A stretch of 64,000 nt of DNA from Lampris incognitus (lineage: Eukaryota; Chordata; Actinopteri; Lampriformes; Lampridae). The stretch covers positions 36,425,739 to 36,489,738 of the forward strand of contig NC_079223.1 in NCBI RefSeq assembly GCF_029633865.1. The letters run 5' to 3'. The notes beneath the pieces were generated by a model. The model saw only the letters and a program-made list of their open reading frames with translations. It was not told the origin of the DNA and searched no databases. This document shows, in pieces, positions 48,980 through 63,043 of the stretch. Numbering within the stretch: position 1 is the stretch's first letter; every line of letters begins with the position of its first letter. The translations under genes were made by a program, and so were the position numbers.

Positions 48980-49461
48980 TAATTGACCTTTCGCAAAGTC
49001 CCGCCCCCCTTAGTTACTGTTGCTATGCCCGTCAAGCATTTCAGAACTATCCAGGAAGTAGCCGGAAAACACCAAAACATGAAGGAAGAAATCAGCGCAT
49101 TGTGTGGGTAAAAGTAACAGTAATAATACGTTAGCTGTATTAGCTATCAATAATAGCTAGTAGCAAGCTTAGCTTGGAGCAGACAGGTATTTTTGTTGAT
49201 TTTGGATGGATTAAGCTGGCCATGGGGTCTGCTATACTGCGAAATCAATTGCCGACATTGCGCTTCTTGCGTTCTGGGTTTCAGGAAGGGAAAGAAAATT
49301 ACACCCCCTCCAAACTTTTCAGATATCTAGTATCTGATTTGCAGATCCCATAGGCACACCGTTTCAGCATTTTGTTGTGTGTTTGAAAGCTTGACGGACC
49401 GTTGCTAAGGTAGGATTGGACAAGCACCATTCTGGGGCGGTACTTTGCGAAAGGTCAATTA
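48980..49461. mobile_element. Non-autonomous TIR element (MITE)
   Basis: TAATTGACCTTTCGCAAAGT at 48980 is mirrored by ACTTTGCGAAAGGTCAATTA ending at 49461, with about 28 bp of near-identical terminal repeat and further inner symmetry (GTTGCTA, CGTCAAGC). It has no transposase. The boundary could be TA or TTA-type. Confidence 0.8.
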
Positions 49462-51056
49462 CCACAACCAGCCTACTTATTAATACTACCAGATGTTTTA
49501 TCCGCCTTTATCATAGTACTGAGATCGGGGTTTCTAGTTCAAATTGTGATTCTTACAGTTGTTTCTTGCTTTGGACAGTAGCCAGGCTGCTAATAAATGG
49601 AAAGTGATCTGGTTGTCTTTGCGACAGTGGCACAAACAATAAAAACGCTTGGAAACATGGCGGGGGGGGGGGCTGAAAAGTTGTCTAATGCAGCTTTAAC
49701 TAATATCAATATGCTCTCAAGTAAGTCACCTAATCCATTGTTGCCACAACAGGGCCATCTAGTAGAAAAGAATAGAAAACACAGACACAATGCACCTCTC
49801 ACGTGAGTTCGAGCCAATGTACAACAATTTCCACTCACCCCCAGAGAAATTACCCCCATCCTTACCTGTTGATATTAATGTCAAAAAGAAAATGTTTTCA
49901 GTCAAATTGTTGGGTGACATAAGGGTTGTGAAAATGTAATCGTGACCAAAATTCAGATCCTAATAACAGAGCTGGAGCCTCTATACTGTGTCACTCGCTC
50001 CTATTTGTAACACACCACAAAGCGGCATCTGTCATAGCAGAAGCCCACAGCTGGTCTGCTCCATTACCTCCATGTCCCACAGCAGCAGATTCTGGGAACA
50101 ACGTCCCACATGTGCTGTGAACACCTGCTGTGGGAGGGGGACGTTCGAGAGACCATTACTTGTGTAAATGCATCTATGTGTCACTGAAAGTAACACACCA
50201 AGTCAAATTCCTCGTAGAACACACTTGAAACTGACTCTGACTAAAACAGACTCTTAAAGCAGCCACGGGGATTATTTTCACTGGTTATTTTTCAGTCTCA
50301 GTTTCATTTCCATGCCTCCATATGACCAACATAAGCGAATGAGAAAATCAGTGAGAAGATTAGATATTGCTAAATAATGATTCGAAATGCTGGTCTCAGG
50401 GTCGGATTCCCTGAGAAATCAGAAGCGATTTGCAACACACAGAAGTGATACGTGGCCACAACTGGACAGAGATTACCTCGTCGCTGTATATCTTGCAAAC
50501 ACCTGTTTTTCCAAAACACTACTTCATCTCTCACTCTCACTCTGGACATTCATGACAAGATGCAATGCTTATGTTAAATGAAGTGAAGCTGAGGTCACAA
50601 CAAGAGGAGGGAACAAATGAAGCCCTGCTGAATCTCCGTAATACTCTGGTGACCGACCTCAGGTACACGTACGTGTGTGTGTGTGTGTGTGTATGTGTGT
50701 GTGCGTGTGTGTGTGTGCAGCATGCAGTTCCTCAAGGCACAGCAATGTGAGATTAATTAGCACACTATTACAAATGTCATTCATTAGGGATCATGACAGC
50801 CACAATAGAGTCTATCTCTGCATATCCATATCTACTGATTTTTTCAAAAGAATCAAGAATTGTTGTTTGAATAATCATATGGAAGGACAAAAACAGTACA
50901 AGCTGAGAGACTGTCTCACAAGATCTCAAGACTGGCTTGCACCGGGGGTTTCTTGTTTTAAATCAGAATTTGGCAAAAAGTCTTTTCAGTCTTGCACAGT
51001 GCACCCATTAGAATTAACACCACAGAGATCTAAAACTGGACTGTTTCTATTACAGC
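49462..51056. other. Non-coding
   Basis: Contains a G-run near 49660-49670 and a TG microsatellite at 50672-50718. No gene supported. Confidence 0.4.
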
Positions 51057-51182
51057 GATCCATCCATTATCCAAACCGCTTATCCTGCTCTCAGGGTCGT
51101 GGGGATGCCGGAGCCTATCCCAGCAGTCATTGGGCGGCGGGCGGGTAGACATCCTGGACAGGCCGCCACACTCACACTCACA

Positions 51183-51264
<82 letters not shown>

Positions 51265-51481
51265 GGACAATTTAGTATGGCCGAGTCACCTGACCTACAT
51301 GGATTGTGGGAGGAAACCGGAGAACCCGGAGGAAACCCACGCAGACACGGGGAGAACATGCAAACTCCACACAGAGGACGATTTGGGATGACCCCCCCAA
51401 GGTTGTACAACCCCGGGGTTCGAACCCAGGACTGTCTTACTGTGATGCGACAGCGCTGAGCACTGGGCAACCGTGCCGCTC
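51057..51481 (-). repeat. Fish interspersed SINE-like repeat with expanded CA tract
   Basis: Inverted relative to 26372-26735, sharing GATAGGCTCC-type, GGCCGAGTCACCTGACCTAC and TGCAAACTCCACACAGAGGA blocks. The internal CA tract at 51174-51260 is much longer than in the other copies. Confidence 0.88.
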
Positions 51482-53827
51482 ATGTTACCGTGTCATATCT
51501 GCTTAAATCTAGATTCATTATAAAAGTCTTAATTGAACCCTTCTCTCATGTTATCTGTGCTTGAATCTGGGCTGTAGATTTTTCACCATTTTGCTCTTTA
51601 TCTGAATGTGAAAAACCATATTTTATTATAGCACTCTTATGCATGATATGTAGTTCTTAATTTTATACATTATTACAATATTCCCTTTTTGCTGTTATCT
51701 TCTATCTGTATGTACACAATCCATGTATAAGAGCGCCAGTGCACTTTTTAGACTACCCTGTACAAATAGAGGGATTTTTTTTGTTGCATTCTTTCCCATA
51801 CAGGGAGGTTTAAGTGCAGGGTCAGGTACAAAAGAAGCACCTAGATCTGGGAGGGGTTCAGTGTCCTGTTCAAGGACACTCCAGCATGATGGATGCTTAC
51901 CTCTGGTTGAAAGGCTGTCTCCTACTCATTATATTACCCTGTTAAAAAAAAAAATCAAACTAGAAGCTAGAAACCAAGTTTCAGACTATAGCTGAGACAT
52001 GTTTGAGGTTAAATGACACAGATGTTGCCAACTGGCACTCAAGTAGAGGAGTTCACATAAAATTACTTTGCACGCACAAATATTCCAGACAATGGCCCAT
52101 ATAGTGGTTAAAGTCTTATTCACAATAGACTGTTTACATAGGTTACATCAGCATGTGCCAATTAATATTCAAATAAACATGAACAAAGCTGGTAGTTTGA
52201 AATTTCAAAGTTCAAATAGAGCTTAACAGGAGAGAAAAAAACGGAAGGAGTACGGAATATGCATGCTTTAGACAATATCAGACCTCAGCTATCTTATTTC
52301 ACCTCTCATAATGGAAAAAGAGGTAGTCTGGGTTATGAATAAATGTGATGTTAACACATGCCAACTCAAAAGCACAGGGCACTTCAATACACTTGAGTCT
52401 GCCAAATATTAACGATGTGATGTATGACTGAACTCTACAGGGTGAGGTGTCAGAAGTAATCTGACAGACCTGGTCTTCACGCTAGGTCCTCAAACGAGAC
52501 AGTTAAATCAGCGAGGAACAAAAACAAACAAACAAACGAAAACATTAAAATACATCCTACTCAATAAACTCTGTGTCAGATCAATCATCTGAAAGTGTGC
52601 ACCTCTGCCATTTAACCACAAACAGGCCTTCACTCAAACAGTTTGGCATTCGTTGTGCTAAGTGCATTAAGGGCGCATTGACATGGGTCTGAGACTCAAT
52701 TTCAAACTCTACAATTGGATAACTAGATGAGCTTAGAGGTTAGAGAAAACAGACGTTTTCACATCAGACTATTCGCGCCAACATGGATGGCAAACCAAAA
52801 TACAGTTAGTACAGTTCAACGCTACTGAACTGAACCAATTTCCAGTGTAAACTGGTAGTTTTTACACTCTTTGGCTGAAAGTGGTATTTGATTCTATCAA
52901 GCCGAGGCAGATATTTGAATGTTGTGTTTAATTAAAATCATTTCAGCATTAACCTCTTTATTACGAACAGTGTTAAGTTTCTGGCATTTTTTATTCTATC
53001 CATTGCTTTTCAGGCAAAAGGATTTTTGAGCACCTTGCAAGTTGCCTTAACTGTGAAGATAGGTATATTACTCCTCTTTAAACTTTTGAACTTGACAGTG
53101 TGCTTCACTCTGTATGAAGTCTAAAGGTTGTACCGCATTCCTCATCACGTCTGCCAATCATTCGCCCGCTCCTCTTTGTTCCTTTCCTCTTCCAGCCACT
53201 CCACTCCTCTGTCATGAAATACTCTGCATCCACCAACACTATTTCACGGCACCCCTAATTGCTGGCCCCCTGAAACGTCCCATATGTTTACACTTAAACA
53301 AGCTGTCCAGTCCTCGTTAGATACAAGTAGTGCGGACATTAATCATCCTTCACTATGTGAGCTTGTGCACGAGGTAAAGGCGGTCCTCCTGCGGCAGTGC
53401 AGTAAAGCCTCTGAGCCACATCTGGAGATCTATACCGGCCATGCACTGGGAGCTGAGCCAAGCAGACTCCTTGCCAATAGCTGTCATTATTGCCATTATT
53501 GCCCACAGTAACTTAAATGTGTCCCTCATTTGTGCTGAGAAGTACCAATTCCCTTTGTTAGCCGGTTGGTGAAGAGCAATGCATCAGGTGTTGATTTGAG
53601 GGAGTGTCTTGTGTCTTTGGCAAGCCCCTTTTCCCTCTTCCCTCTCTTCTCTTATCGTTTACTCACAACTTTCCATGCTCAACGAGACATACGTTTTGGT
53701 GCGAACTGTGTGAGATGTCAATGGTGGAAAAAGCTTGCTGTTTTGTCATAGGTGGTGGGCAGGACAGACCTGGTGACAACCATGGGAAAACATGACTCCA
53801 TGCTTGGCCCTGCCCCAGCTAACCAGC

Positions 53828-53871
<44 letters not shown>

Positions 53872-55151
53872 CCAGTTCCCTTGAAGCTACATACTTCGGT
53901 GCTGTTACCTGAGAGAAGGCAGCAATATGTATAGCTCTTACGCAGCAAACCTCAGGGCTGTTATACCACGTACTACTTTGTCAGGCTAACACACATCTGG
54001 GACCTGAAGACTTTTGGTTTAGAGTATCCACAGCTGTTCCTCTCTCTGCACTCTCCTCTACACACTCACTGCCTCCTCAACACAGTATAACCCGAACATA
54101 CGAACGCACACACGCGCGTGCACACTCAAACACATACACACATACTCTTAAGCACGGTTCGAATTACAGGGGAGATGGGGGGGTCTGACCTCCCTAATTA
54201 AGACTTGGACACTTGGATCCCCCCAAAAGAGGTAAAAACAACAGGTCGGGGGGTTTTAAATGTTTATATATCCTTAACTCTAATTGTAAATATTACAATG
54301 TGTTTTGACAAGTGCTATATAGATAAAGTTTTATTATTATTATATTTCCCATACTCATGCCTGGAAGAATCTTGTAATATGATTTCCGACACCCCTGAAG
54401 TGGGGCATACCATTTCTTAACCTTGACATTGGTTGAACGTCTAGTCTGCCTGCCTCATCACGCCCATCATTGCAGTGGTTCGCGTCCTCATTGCAGTCTA
54501 CGCTTGCGTGCGCCGCGCAAACTAATGGAGATGCTGTAGGTAGGTTAATGTTAATGCAATATATCTAGCTAGTTTAATACACTTTACTTTCTTACCTTCA
54601 GCGTTTCTGAATTAGGTTGTCAATGGATGAATGCTAACGTTAGCTAGTTTCTAACTTTTGCCTTAAATTACAGCTCAGCTAACAAATGTTGCCTAGCTAA
54701 AGCTAATGTTTGCTTTACCTAGCTAGCTGATAGCGCACCCTTTCATTTTCAGTGTTGGCTACATAGCTTGCTAGCTGTGCCTATGGTTTGGATTTTCATT
54801 ACCAATATAAAATGTCATATATTATCTAATGTTAGCTAACTGGTGCTCAGTCATAAGCAGTGAGACAATGGAGGATTAGTTGCTGTAGAGATATGTTTTG
54901 ACATCAATATAGAGTTTTATTTTATTTTAATAGTCTTTTGTGTGGCTGTGGTGGTTTAGTTAGTCTTTCCCCTTTTTGATATTAGCTTTTATAATAGGCA
55001 CCCCTTTGTTTTCACTCAGGAATGCAGGGGTTTTACCTGGTTGAGTAATAAAAATCCATGTGCACTAAAGGCTGATTAATTGTATTAGTTCAAATGTATG
55101 ACTACTGAACTCAGATGAGATTTTATTCAGTCAACATTAGCCAAGAAGAGA
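51482..55151. other. Non-coding, no gene supported
   Basis: Unique-looking AT-rich DNA with a CA microsatellite at 53832-53870. Short open frames lack splice context or recognisable domains. Confidence 0.4.
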
Positions 55152-55275
55152 GTCAAGTCAAGTCAATTTTATTTGTATAGCACAATACCACTAATTACAA
55201 ATTTGCCTCAAGGGGCTTTACAGCAACACAACATCCTGTCCTTAGACCCTCGCATCGGATAAGGAACAAGCTATC
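55152..55275. repeat. Interspersed repeat fragment
   Basis: The block CAAGTCAATTTTATTTGTAT leads to GCCTCAAGGGGCTTTACAG and TCGGATAAGGAAC, a pattern I recognise as a common fish repeat. A faint partial copy (AAGTCAAGTCAATTTCTTTT) is at about 56672. Confidence 0.55.
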
Positions 55276-55696
55276 CGGTACTTTTTTGTGCTGTAAAAAC
55301 AGTAAGTTGAAACTTGCAAGAATTAGGACTTTGAGATCATAATACAGCCTTCATTTTCTGTGATTGTCATGCAGGCTTAATACTGAGTAGGATATAATGG
55401 GTGATGGTGAGTTTTACATTTATGGGCTGTTGTATTAAGGAAGCAAAGGGAGGTCAGAATGACAGTCAGCAGGCAGGAGGCAGTCAAGAGGACAGTGAGC
55501 AAGACCTAGTAACAAAGAGGTGAGCAACAAAGAAGATTGCACTTAAAGATGTATACTATCATACCAGATATTTAGGAAATAGTAATTTCAGAAACTGATG
55601 GAATGCACAACAGTCATACCCTACTGTTCTCAACTAATATGCTAGGACTTCTAATAAAAGTGTGAGTCTGTGTTTGAGCAGAAATGATGGCCTACT

Positions 55697-55730
<34 letters not shown>

Positions 55731-56373
55731 TGAGTCTGACTTAATGGCAGTTTTGCTCTAAAATATTTTGTTAGTGACCCCTGACAACAAAGGTTGTTGT
55801 GTGGTATGTGCCCGATGAGCTGTAATGGATTTGTTTTATCGTCATTTAAAGACTGCAGACATTACGTTAAACAAGCGAGATACTGTAAGGATTTTAAGAC
55901 TTCAGTGCACTGAAGCACGCACCTGCGCCGTACTGGGTTCCCTTTACACCCTGGAGAAAAGGTTGACCCCCTGATTGTCATTGTATAATTCGCATTCTGC
56001 ACTTAAGCTGCGCACGCACGCACACATTTATTCATATATATACATATTTAAATATATAAAATATATAGCTGTAGCTGTATAGCTCACTGTCCTTACCTAC
56101 AGAGGGAACCTTAACCATACCACCACACTACACCCTAAGGCCATATGGACTCAATTTGGCTTACACAATTGGACAGTGGGTCATTTCTCAGTCTCTGATA
56201 TAGTAGTTGGTCTATCTTATGTTGTCTGAACCATTCACTGGTTGTTTGATATTGTTTATAATGTGAATTATATCTGAATGGGGAAATATAGCTGGTATAT
56301 ACTCAGTGAGAGTAGGTTTAACCTTGAGGGGTAGGTGAGAGCAAGGCAAGTTGAACAATCAATTTGTGTCAAG

Positions 56374-56419
<46 letters not shown>

Positions 56420-57685
56420 TGCATGGCAGCCTGGGGGCCCATAGCTGCTCTCTGTGAGACAGGAAACAAGTTACTTCTAGTTTGAACTAATTTTCTTCAA
56501 CATGCTGATTTAGCATGTTGGCCAGATGACCACACGTCTTTCTGTGTGCATGCACACATCAGACATGTGCACACACAAACACACATGCACACATCAGTGG
56601 TGCATTAAAGCATGATCATATTGCCCTGGTAAAAGAAAAAGAAGGAAGAAATAAAAATGAAAGATGAATAAAAAGTCAAGTCAATTTCTTTTGTATAGTG
56701 GATGAGACTATGTAAACATCGAGAGTGTGCAAGGTGTAGAAAACATGAATTAATCTTATCAAGGGATAAAAAGGAACTAAAATCAGGTGTTGTCCAAATT
56801 CTAACTTAGGTAGGGCCATTTTGAATTTGATGCATGAATGAGCTGATGTTTCTCTAAAAGCGGGCCATTGTGTGCCCTTGGTTGGGTTTGAGTGGCATTA
56901 CTTTTGGGGTGCAAAGTGAGGATTTCTTTTCACCCAGAGAAACCAAGTGGCACGACTTCAAAGCTTATCCAGAGATTTAGAGCCATAGAGAACAGTCAGG
57001 ACACAAGCAAAAGAGGTGCAAAGAAGCTAAGAGGGCTCAGGAACAGAGCATTAGTTGCATCAAAGGTTAGCTTTGAGAAGGTCTCACTGAATGATATCAT
57101 AACCCACTGACAGTGGCTCTATTTGCACCAAACATTTTTCATAGATGGGGAAACAGAATGGCAGTGGAAGTGTTTGGCAAACAAACCGTGTGTGAGTGGA
57201 ACTGAGCCGAGCATTTGTTGCCAAGGTTCCCCTCATTCAATCACTGTCATTGCCTGGATCTAAGCCTTCAACCAATAACAGGGTTAGCCATAAATCTACC
57301 CTAATGTATGGCGGGCTGAGGCCAATCCACCAAGCCCAAATCAAATAAAATGGACATTTTCTTTTGTCCCTGGAGGCTGTTGCTGGGCCACTCCCAGCTA
57401 TTACAGATAACTAGCTCAAGGGTTCTTATAGGGTCTACCTTGGCACAAGATTTCAAAAATGTGCAAAAAGCAAGCTTAATAATAAAATGTGCCTATGTGT
57501 AAAGTGGGAGGAAGGTGAGGGGGAGAAGAGTAGGCTAAAAGCACATCACTCTTGGCTTGGTCATACTGAGTTGGCTGTATTAGTACAATTGGAATACCTC
57601 TGAAATTTCACGATTTCCACACCCTCTTCGCTACTTCTGCCCCCTTCTGTCCCACACACGCTAGTGAGTGTGTGTGTTTATGCGT

Positions 57686-57689
<4 letters not shown>
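55276..57689. other. Non-coding, microsatellites only
   Basis: GT run at 55699-55729 and CA run at 56379-56417. No gene supported. Confidence 0.4.

Positions 57690-57762
<73 letters not shown>
57690..57762. repeat. (GA)n microsatellite
   Basis: About 73 bases of uninterrupted GA dinucleotides. Confidence 0.97.
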
Positions 57763-57764
<2 letters not shown>

Positions 57765-57898
57765 ATGTGTCTATGTGTATGTGTCCTTGAGTTTACTGCA
57801 AGCCTGCCCACAGGCATTCACCAGGGAACCTGTCCTATTCATTTTCAATAAAAAGACCTAGAATGTTCAAGGCAGAGCATACTGTGATACACCAATTT

Positions 57899-57978
57899 CC
57901 TCGCCTTCTGCCCAATGACTGCTGGGATAGGCTCCAGCATCCTGCGACCATAATTTGGATAAGCGGCTTGGATAATGG
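57899..57978 (+). repeat. Fragment of the fish SINE-like repeat
   Basis: Contains CCCAATGACTGCTGGGATAG and the terminal GGATAAGCGGCTTGGATAAT, the last 80 bases or so of the family at 26372-26735. Confidence 0.75.
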
Positions 57979-58368
57979 AAATAATAGCAACCCTACAGCA
58001 AAATCCCTCCATTCAATTGTTGTCATTTATGTTGTCATTTATGTTGTCCTAGTGGCATATGATGGTGAAAAATCAACAACATAAAAATAGGTACATATGC
58101 TAATTTCTTGCAGCCCATAACAAATTACTTCTATTTGTCACAGAGTCTTCTGCTTGCCATTGGCTGTCAGGCAAGTCAATCATTAGTTGGAGGAACTGAG
58201 CGGAAAAACAAATTGGAGGGGTGGGGGTGGGGGGGTCATGAGGGGGGTCAGGCTTATTTGTTCAGGATATCCTGCCTCACTGGAGCCACACAACAATGCA
58301 GCAGGATGAAGGAGCACTGACTAGAGAAAGGCAGAAAGGGGACCACAGGCTAGAAGAAGGGTCTGTGT

Positions 58369-58866
58369 TAAAGGGGTACTAAAACTTTTTCACATTTTTG
58401 AGCTGAAAACAAGCTGGTATGGGTCTAGCATAGCAAAACGGATTGCTCATAATGAATTCAATTAAAAATGAAATGCATCACATGTCTGCATGAATGGAGA
58501 AAATCTAAGCTTTTTCTTACATCCTACAGAAAATGCACACTCCAATCAACCCCTCCAATTTGCCGACTTAACATGGGACCATCAAAGACGCCGAGACCCA
58601 TGTGACATAGGTGAGACACGTGGGGTCCAATGTGTTAGATTAATAAAATATGAGGTGTGTAGAAAGGCGACACGCGGCGCTAGCCAACTAAACTCTTAGG
58701 GCAGACTTGTGAGAAGCTGGACTGAGGTGTTCAACTATTGCGCCGCCAACTTCAGTCTAACACAAACCACCACCACTGTCTTCGGCATCTACACCCCTTT
58801 TTTTATCCTCGTTCAAGATGTGAGTAGGTAGAGACAGGTGAAAGAAAGAGCTTACCTACTCTTTAA
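58369..58866. mobile_element. Possible TTAA-type non-autonomous element
   Basis: TTAAAGGGGTACTAAAAC on the left faces CTTACCTACTCTTTAA on the right, a weak inverted match bounded by TTAA at both ends. No coding sequence is recognised. Weaker than the element at 63044. Confidence 0.35.
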
Positions 58867-59162
58867 GGCTTTCAATAAATAAATATCTATCTACACTCAA
58901 TGATAGGCTTGTCATTAAAATAGTTCAACATCACATCACATCTAAATGGTTTAGAGTAGTTTGAATAGGATGAAAGTCTACATGTGATCACAATGAAAAA
59001 ATGTTGACATGGTACATTTCAAATTAAAACATGTTTCAAGGGGTGATTTAAAAGTTGATACTGATTTTGCTAGTACAAGACATAGCATAGACATAGCTTT
59101 GAGCCACACCTAATTGTGCAAAAGATGTGGTCAGAAAAGTTTAACATCAATTCAATGCCCAA

Positions 59163-59330
59163 CCTACTCCTGTCTGTGCCCCTGACCGGGGCATGGCAAG
59201 ACGAACTAGAGTTGGTCCCCAGGCGCTGCACGTCGGCCGCCCACTGCTCCTAGCTACACAGCTAGGATGGGTTAAATGCGGAGAAGAATTTCCCCATGGG
59301 GATTAATAAAGTATATCAAAATCAAAATCA
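59163..59330 (+). repeat. 3' fragment of the repeat at 20368-20708
   Basis: Shares CCCCTGACCGGGGCATGG-type, TTGGTCCCCAGGCGCTGC and GGGTTAAATGCGGAGAA blocks with the 20.4-kb copy. Confidence 0.75.
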
Positions 59331-62087
59331 AATCAAACATGCTAACAAGTAAAGAGATCCATGGAGTAATGTGATGATATCTGCTTATACTGAAGGTAGA
59401 GTAAAGAGAGTGACAGTAACGCTTAAGTCAAGGTGATGAAAGCATGAAAGACTTCAAAGGGTAAATATAACTTTCTGGCTGCAGGCTTCTCGTTAGCTGA
59501 GGGTTCCAGCACATGATGGAATAAATGTAAGGCATTTGAGGTGACATTTACAATAGTTAATTTGTTTTCATTTAACTACATAAACTGTTGTGACATCCAA
59601 CATGTTATGTCACGAAGCCATTCCTTAAGAATGGCCACATCATTCAAATTACTTGGTTTGTTGGTAGGTATGATTTTGTGGAAGGAATGGAGGGAAATAT
59701 CGTGCATACAAATGATCTGGGCAAGTGGAAGCATGTGATTGGGATGGAACCTGAAATTCAACCTTGAGTAACAACACGTGTAATAGATGCTGAAAAAGAG
59801 TAAAAAAAAGTTGCCTGTGACAGGTGCACACATAATCTCAACAATAATTAAAGAATCAATATGTTTTTTAAAATCATTGATGAATATCTCGCTTGGGTAG
59901 CTAACTTGGTTGTAAAGAATTATTTCATATTAAAAGAGTTCAGCAATTTTTCAATCTAATTGTTTGTTCCACTAGTTTTGTTAAACCGATATACTTAAAA
60001 AAGTCAAAGTACAATAATACAAAGTACAAAAAGTACATTTCCATGAATGACAGCAACTTCCCAACTTATTCAATACAGTCTGAGCTGAATAATAAAATTG
60101 AGGGGGCGGTCACTTAATTTAAAAAAATATGATCTCCTTGAGTAAACCTAGTCATTTTAAGCATAAAAAAATGTATAATATAAAGTAATAAAATTATTGT
60201 AAACAATTATCGTATCTTTTAGGTGGGTATGTATTATTTAACAGCCCAAAATTAACAGATTCTAATAGTGAACAGTGTATTTTGGATTGGTTGTAGTCTA
60301 TGTAGCTGACTGTCTACTGCTACAAGCTTTCATACTGTTTGTAGCCACTGCAGCTAACACCAGTTCCTAAAATAACGTGAACGAGCAAATGCCTGGTGAT
60401 TTCGTTCATCAAAGTGTCATTACAGAATCCAATAGTGTTGCAGATTCACAAAAATGGGAACCAGTCATCTTGCAAAGTGGGCATCAACTTTGTTTCCACC
60501 ATCATTTCCATTGGAATAAATAGAGTCAAAGCGAGTGATTTCTTATCCAAATGAAATGTGACTTGCCCTGTTCACTGTAACAAGGAGCTGGTTTGGACAG
60601 ATTAATTAAACGTATTAAAAGTGATTATAAAATTACTTGCTTGCATCATGTCATGTTAGTATGGGCTGTAACAGATTCTAGCGGTAGCTAGCAAGCGATT
60701 TTACAATATCACTGTCTACTTGTCTCTCCATAGTATAACTATATCCAAAAATTCAGCCAACTGATATCAAACTGACCTTTTTCATATGACCAAGGTATTC
60801 ATAAGCCCCAGTTCTTGATTGGGTGAGAAATCAGGAAGCATTTTGCTTATGAAGCCAGAATGAAAGATGTATGTTACATTACCTCACCCCTCACCTCACC
60901 TAGGTCATCTGTCAGGACGCCCCAAAGGGTTTCGGTTGCACATGTTTGTTTAAAGCATAGGGCGCTTCTCCACGTGCAGTTCTATGGTTCTCCGCTATCT
61001 GGAGATTTTGTGCCTTTCCATTGTCAAGATGCATTGATCAACTGCAAAGCCACGATGTCCCCCGGTCCATAACATCAGTCTATCGATGAATGCACCTAGG
61101 ACTACTTCCACCCATAGGAATAGCAGGATTTATTATCGAGGCTTACTCCTCCAGATCTGCCGTGTTCTGCTCTGTTGTCTCCTGACAACGTTAACAGGAT
61201 TACCGTGAGGAGGGTGTGGCTCTTCACCACGCATGGACGGTCATTCATCATGGAGAGGCTATATTTTGCGCTTCACATGATGCTGGGGTGTATGGAGATC
61301 AGTCTAGGATGCCAGGAAAGACCATCAAGGAAAGGTACTACTACATTACAGTGTAATATTTTTACCGCAAATTGCCACTACACTGTACCAATTTCACTAA
61401 ACCTAACCTTTAATATGGAGGGATGCCAGATGAAAAAAAAAATCTTTTTTAAGACATTTTCCATGCTTGGATGTAGCAGTTTACCAAGTTTTCTGACAGC
61501 ATTAGGGCTTCTGTCCTATTATCTTTAAGTCTGTCTCCTTTTAAAAGGATAGGTCTTGACCAGTGAAGGTCACAGTTGCTGACGTGGGAGGCACAATTCA
61601 CTTTAAGCCAGGTAACGTAGCCTCATTACCTGGATATAGGTTACTGGGTTCACAAGCATAAACTTGTAATAGTGTGTGTCTGGTTATCTCCACTAATCCT
61701 TATTAGAAGCCTGAGAATACTTCGTCAAGACAGCCAGGTCAAAGGTCATCACCAGACAATGGGTTCACCATAGTAACCATCAGTGACCTCTATTGCTGTG
61801 CCAGATGAGAGAGGGAGGAGTTGAGAATGCAGCCCGCATTGACAGAATCATCTGCCCCGGCAATCGGTACCGCTTTACATTAAATTGGTTTCCTTCATGT
61901 GAATAAAGCTGCATGTTGGACTGAGCTATAAACCATATAAAATAAAATGCACAATGGACTGCTGTCTCTACACAAACGAACCCACACGTATATGTACATT
62001 CACCCACTCATATGTTTACCAAATATGAACACTTAGAAATGTGTGTACACACATCTCCACACACAAAAATATACACACATATTCTTG

Positions 62088-62091
<4 letters not shown>
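59331..62091. other. Non-coding, no gene supported
   Basis: Short open frames at 60860-61072 and 61175-61528 (+) carry no recognisable motif and lack a clear splice pattern. Nothing else is supported. Confidence 0.4.

Positions 62092-62161
<70 letters not shown>
62092..62161. repeat. (AC)n microsatellite
   Basis: About 70 bases of uninterrupted AC dinucleotides, the longest dinucleotide run of this stretch. Confidence 0.97.
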
Positions 62162-62164
<3 letters not shown>

Positions 62165-63043
62165 AGAGGTCTGACTATATTTTATACCCTGTATTCTGCA
62201 CCAACAGGGCCAAGGCAAACAGTCGCTGCTGGGTACCCTGGGCTACCAGCTCTTACTACCAGCCAGGGAATGCTGTTAGGGGCAACTCCAAGCATTTTCT
62301 GACACACTTGTTATCTCAACAGGGCTGCTCCTCTGCCAAGAGCACTGCAGCAGATCAGGGAGGACCAAGGGAAGTGCAAGAGATGAATGAGTATGGGGGG
62401 GGGGGGCTGCTGGCTGGCTGCTTGTGAGTTACTATACATAGACAGCACAGTATGCAGTGTGTGATAGTAACACACTGGACTGGAAGCTCTCATGGCTTGT
62501 CAATAAGTGATGAGCAGCTCCATTAAGTTTGGAAGCCTGGATGTCCCAACAAGGATGGATTATTATAGGGGAAATTTTGCTGATTTTCAATCACATCTCT
62601 GTCTATCTGCATCAAGGATAGAATGTGAAAAACACCTGCACTTATTCCCCATTTTTTTCTTTATTTCTGGGATTGTTTTTTTTTTTTATGTCCGCCAAGT
62701 CATGTATGGTGATGTAAGTTGGCGGACGGAAAAACTACCTAGTTTAACTTGGGTTCCCCATCTCCGCTGTACTCTAAGACTCCTCCTCATTCTTTCAGCT
62801 ACGCTACATTTCCAATGGTGGAAATGACATCCCACACATTAGCACAGAGGATGTTATGGACAACAATACAGAAGTTTACGCACAATGTGCTCTGGTGCCT
62901 GTCGATACTGTCCGAAAGGCTCTAAGCAGGGGAACGCTGATTTGTGCATCAACATAATATACAGTGATGATTTTATGGCTTCAATCGACTACACAACCCT
63001 TCAGTATTAATTGCACAGTTGCAAAACTACATGCATTTTTCCT

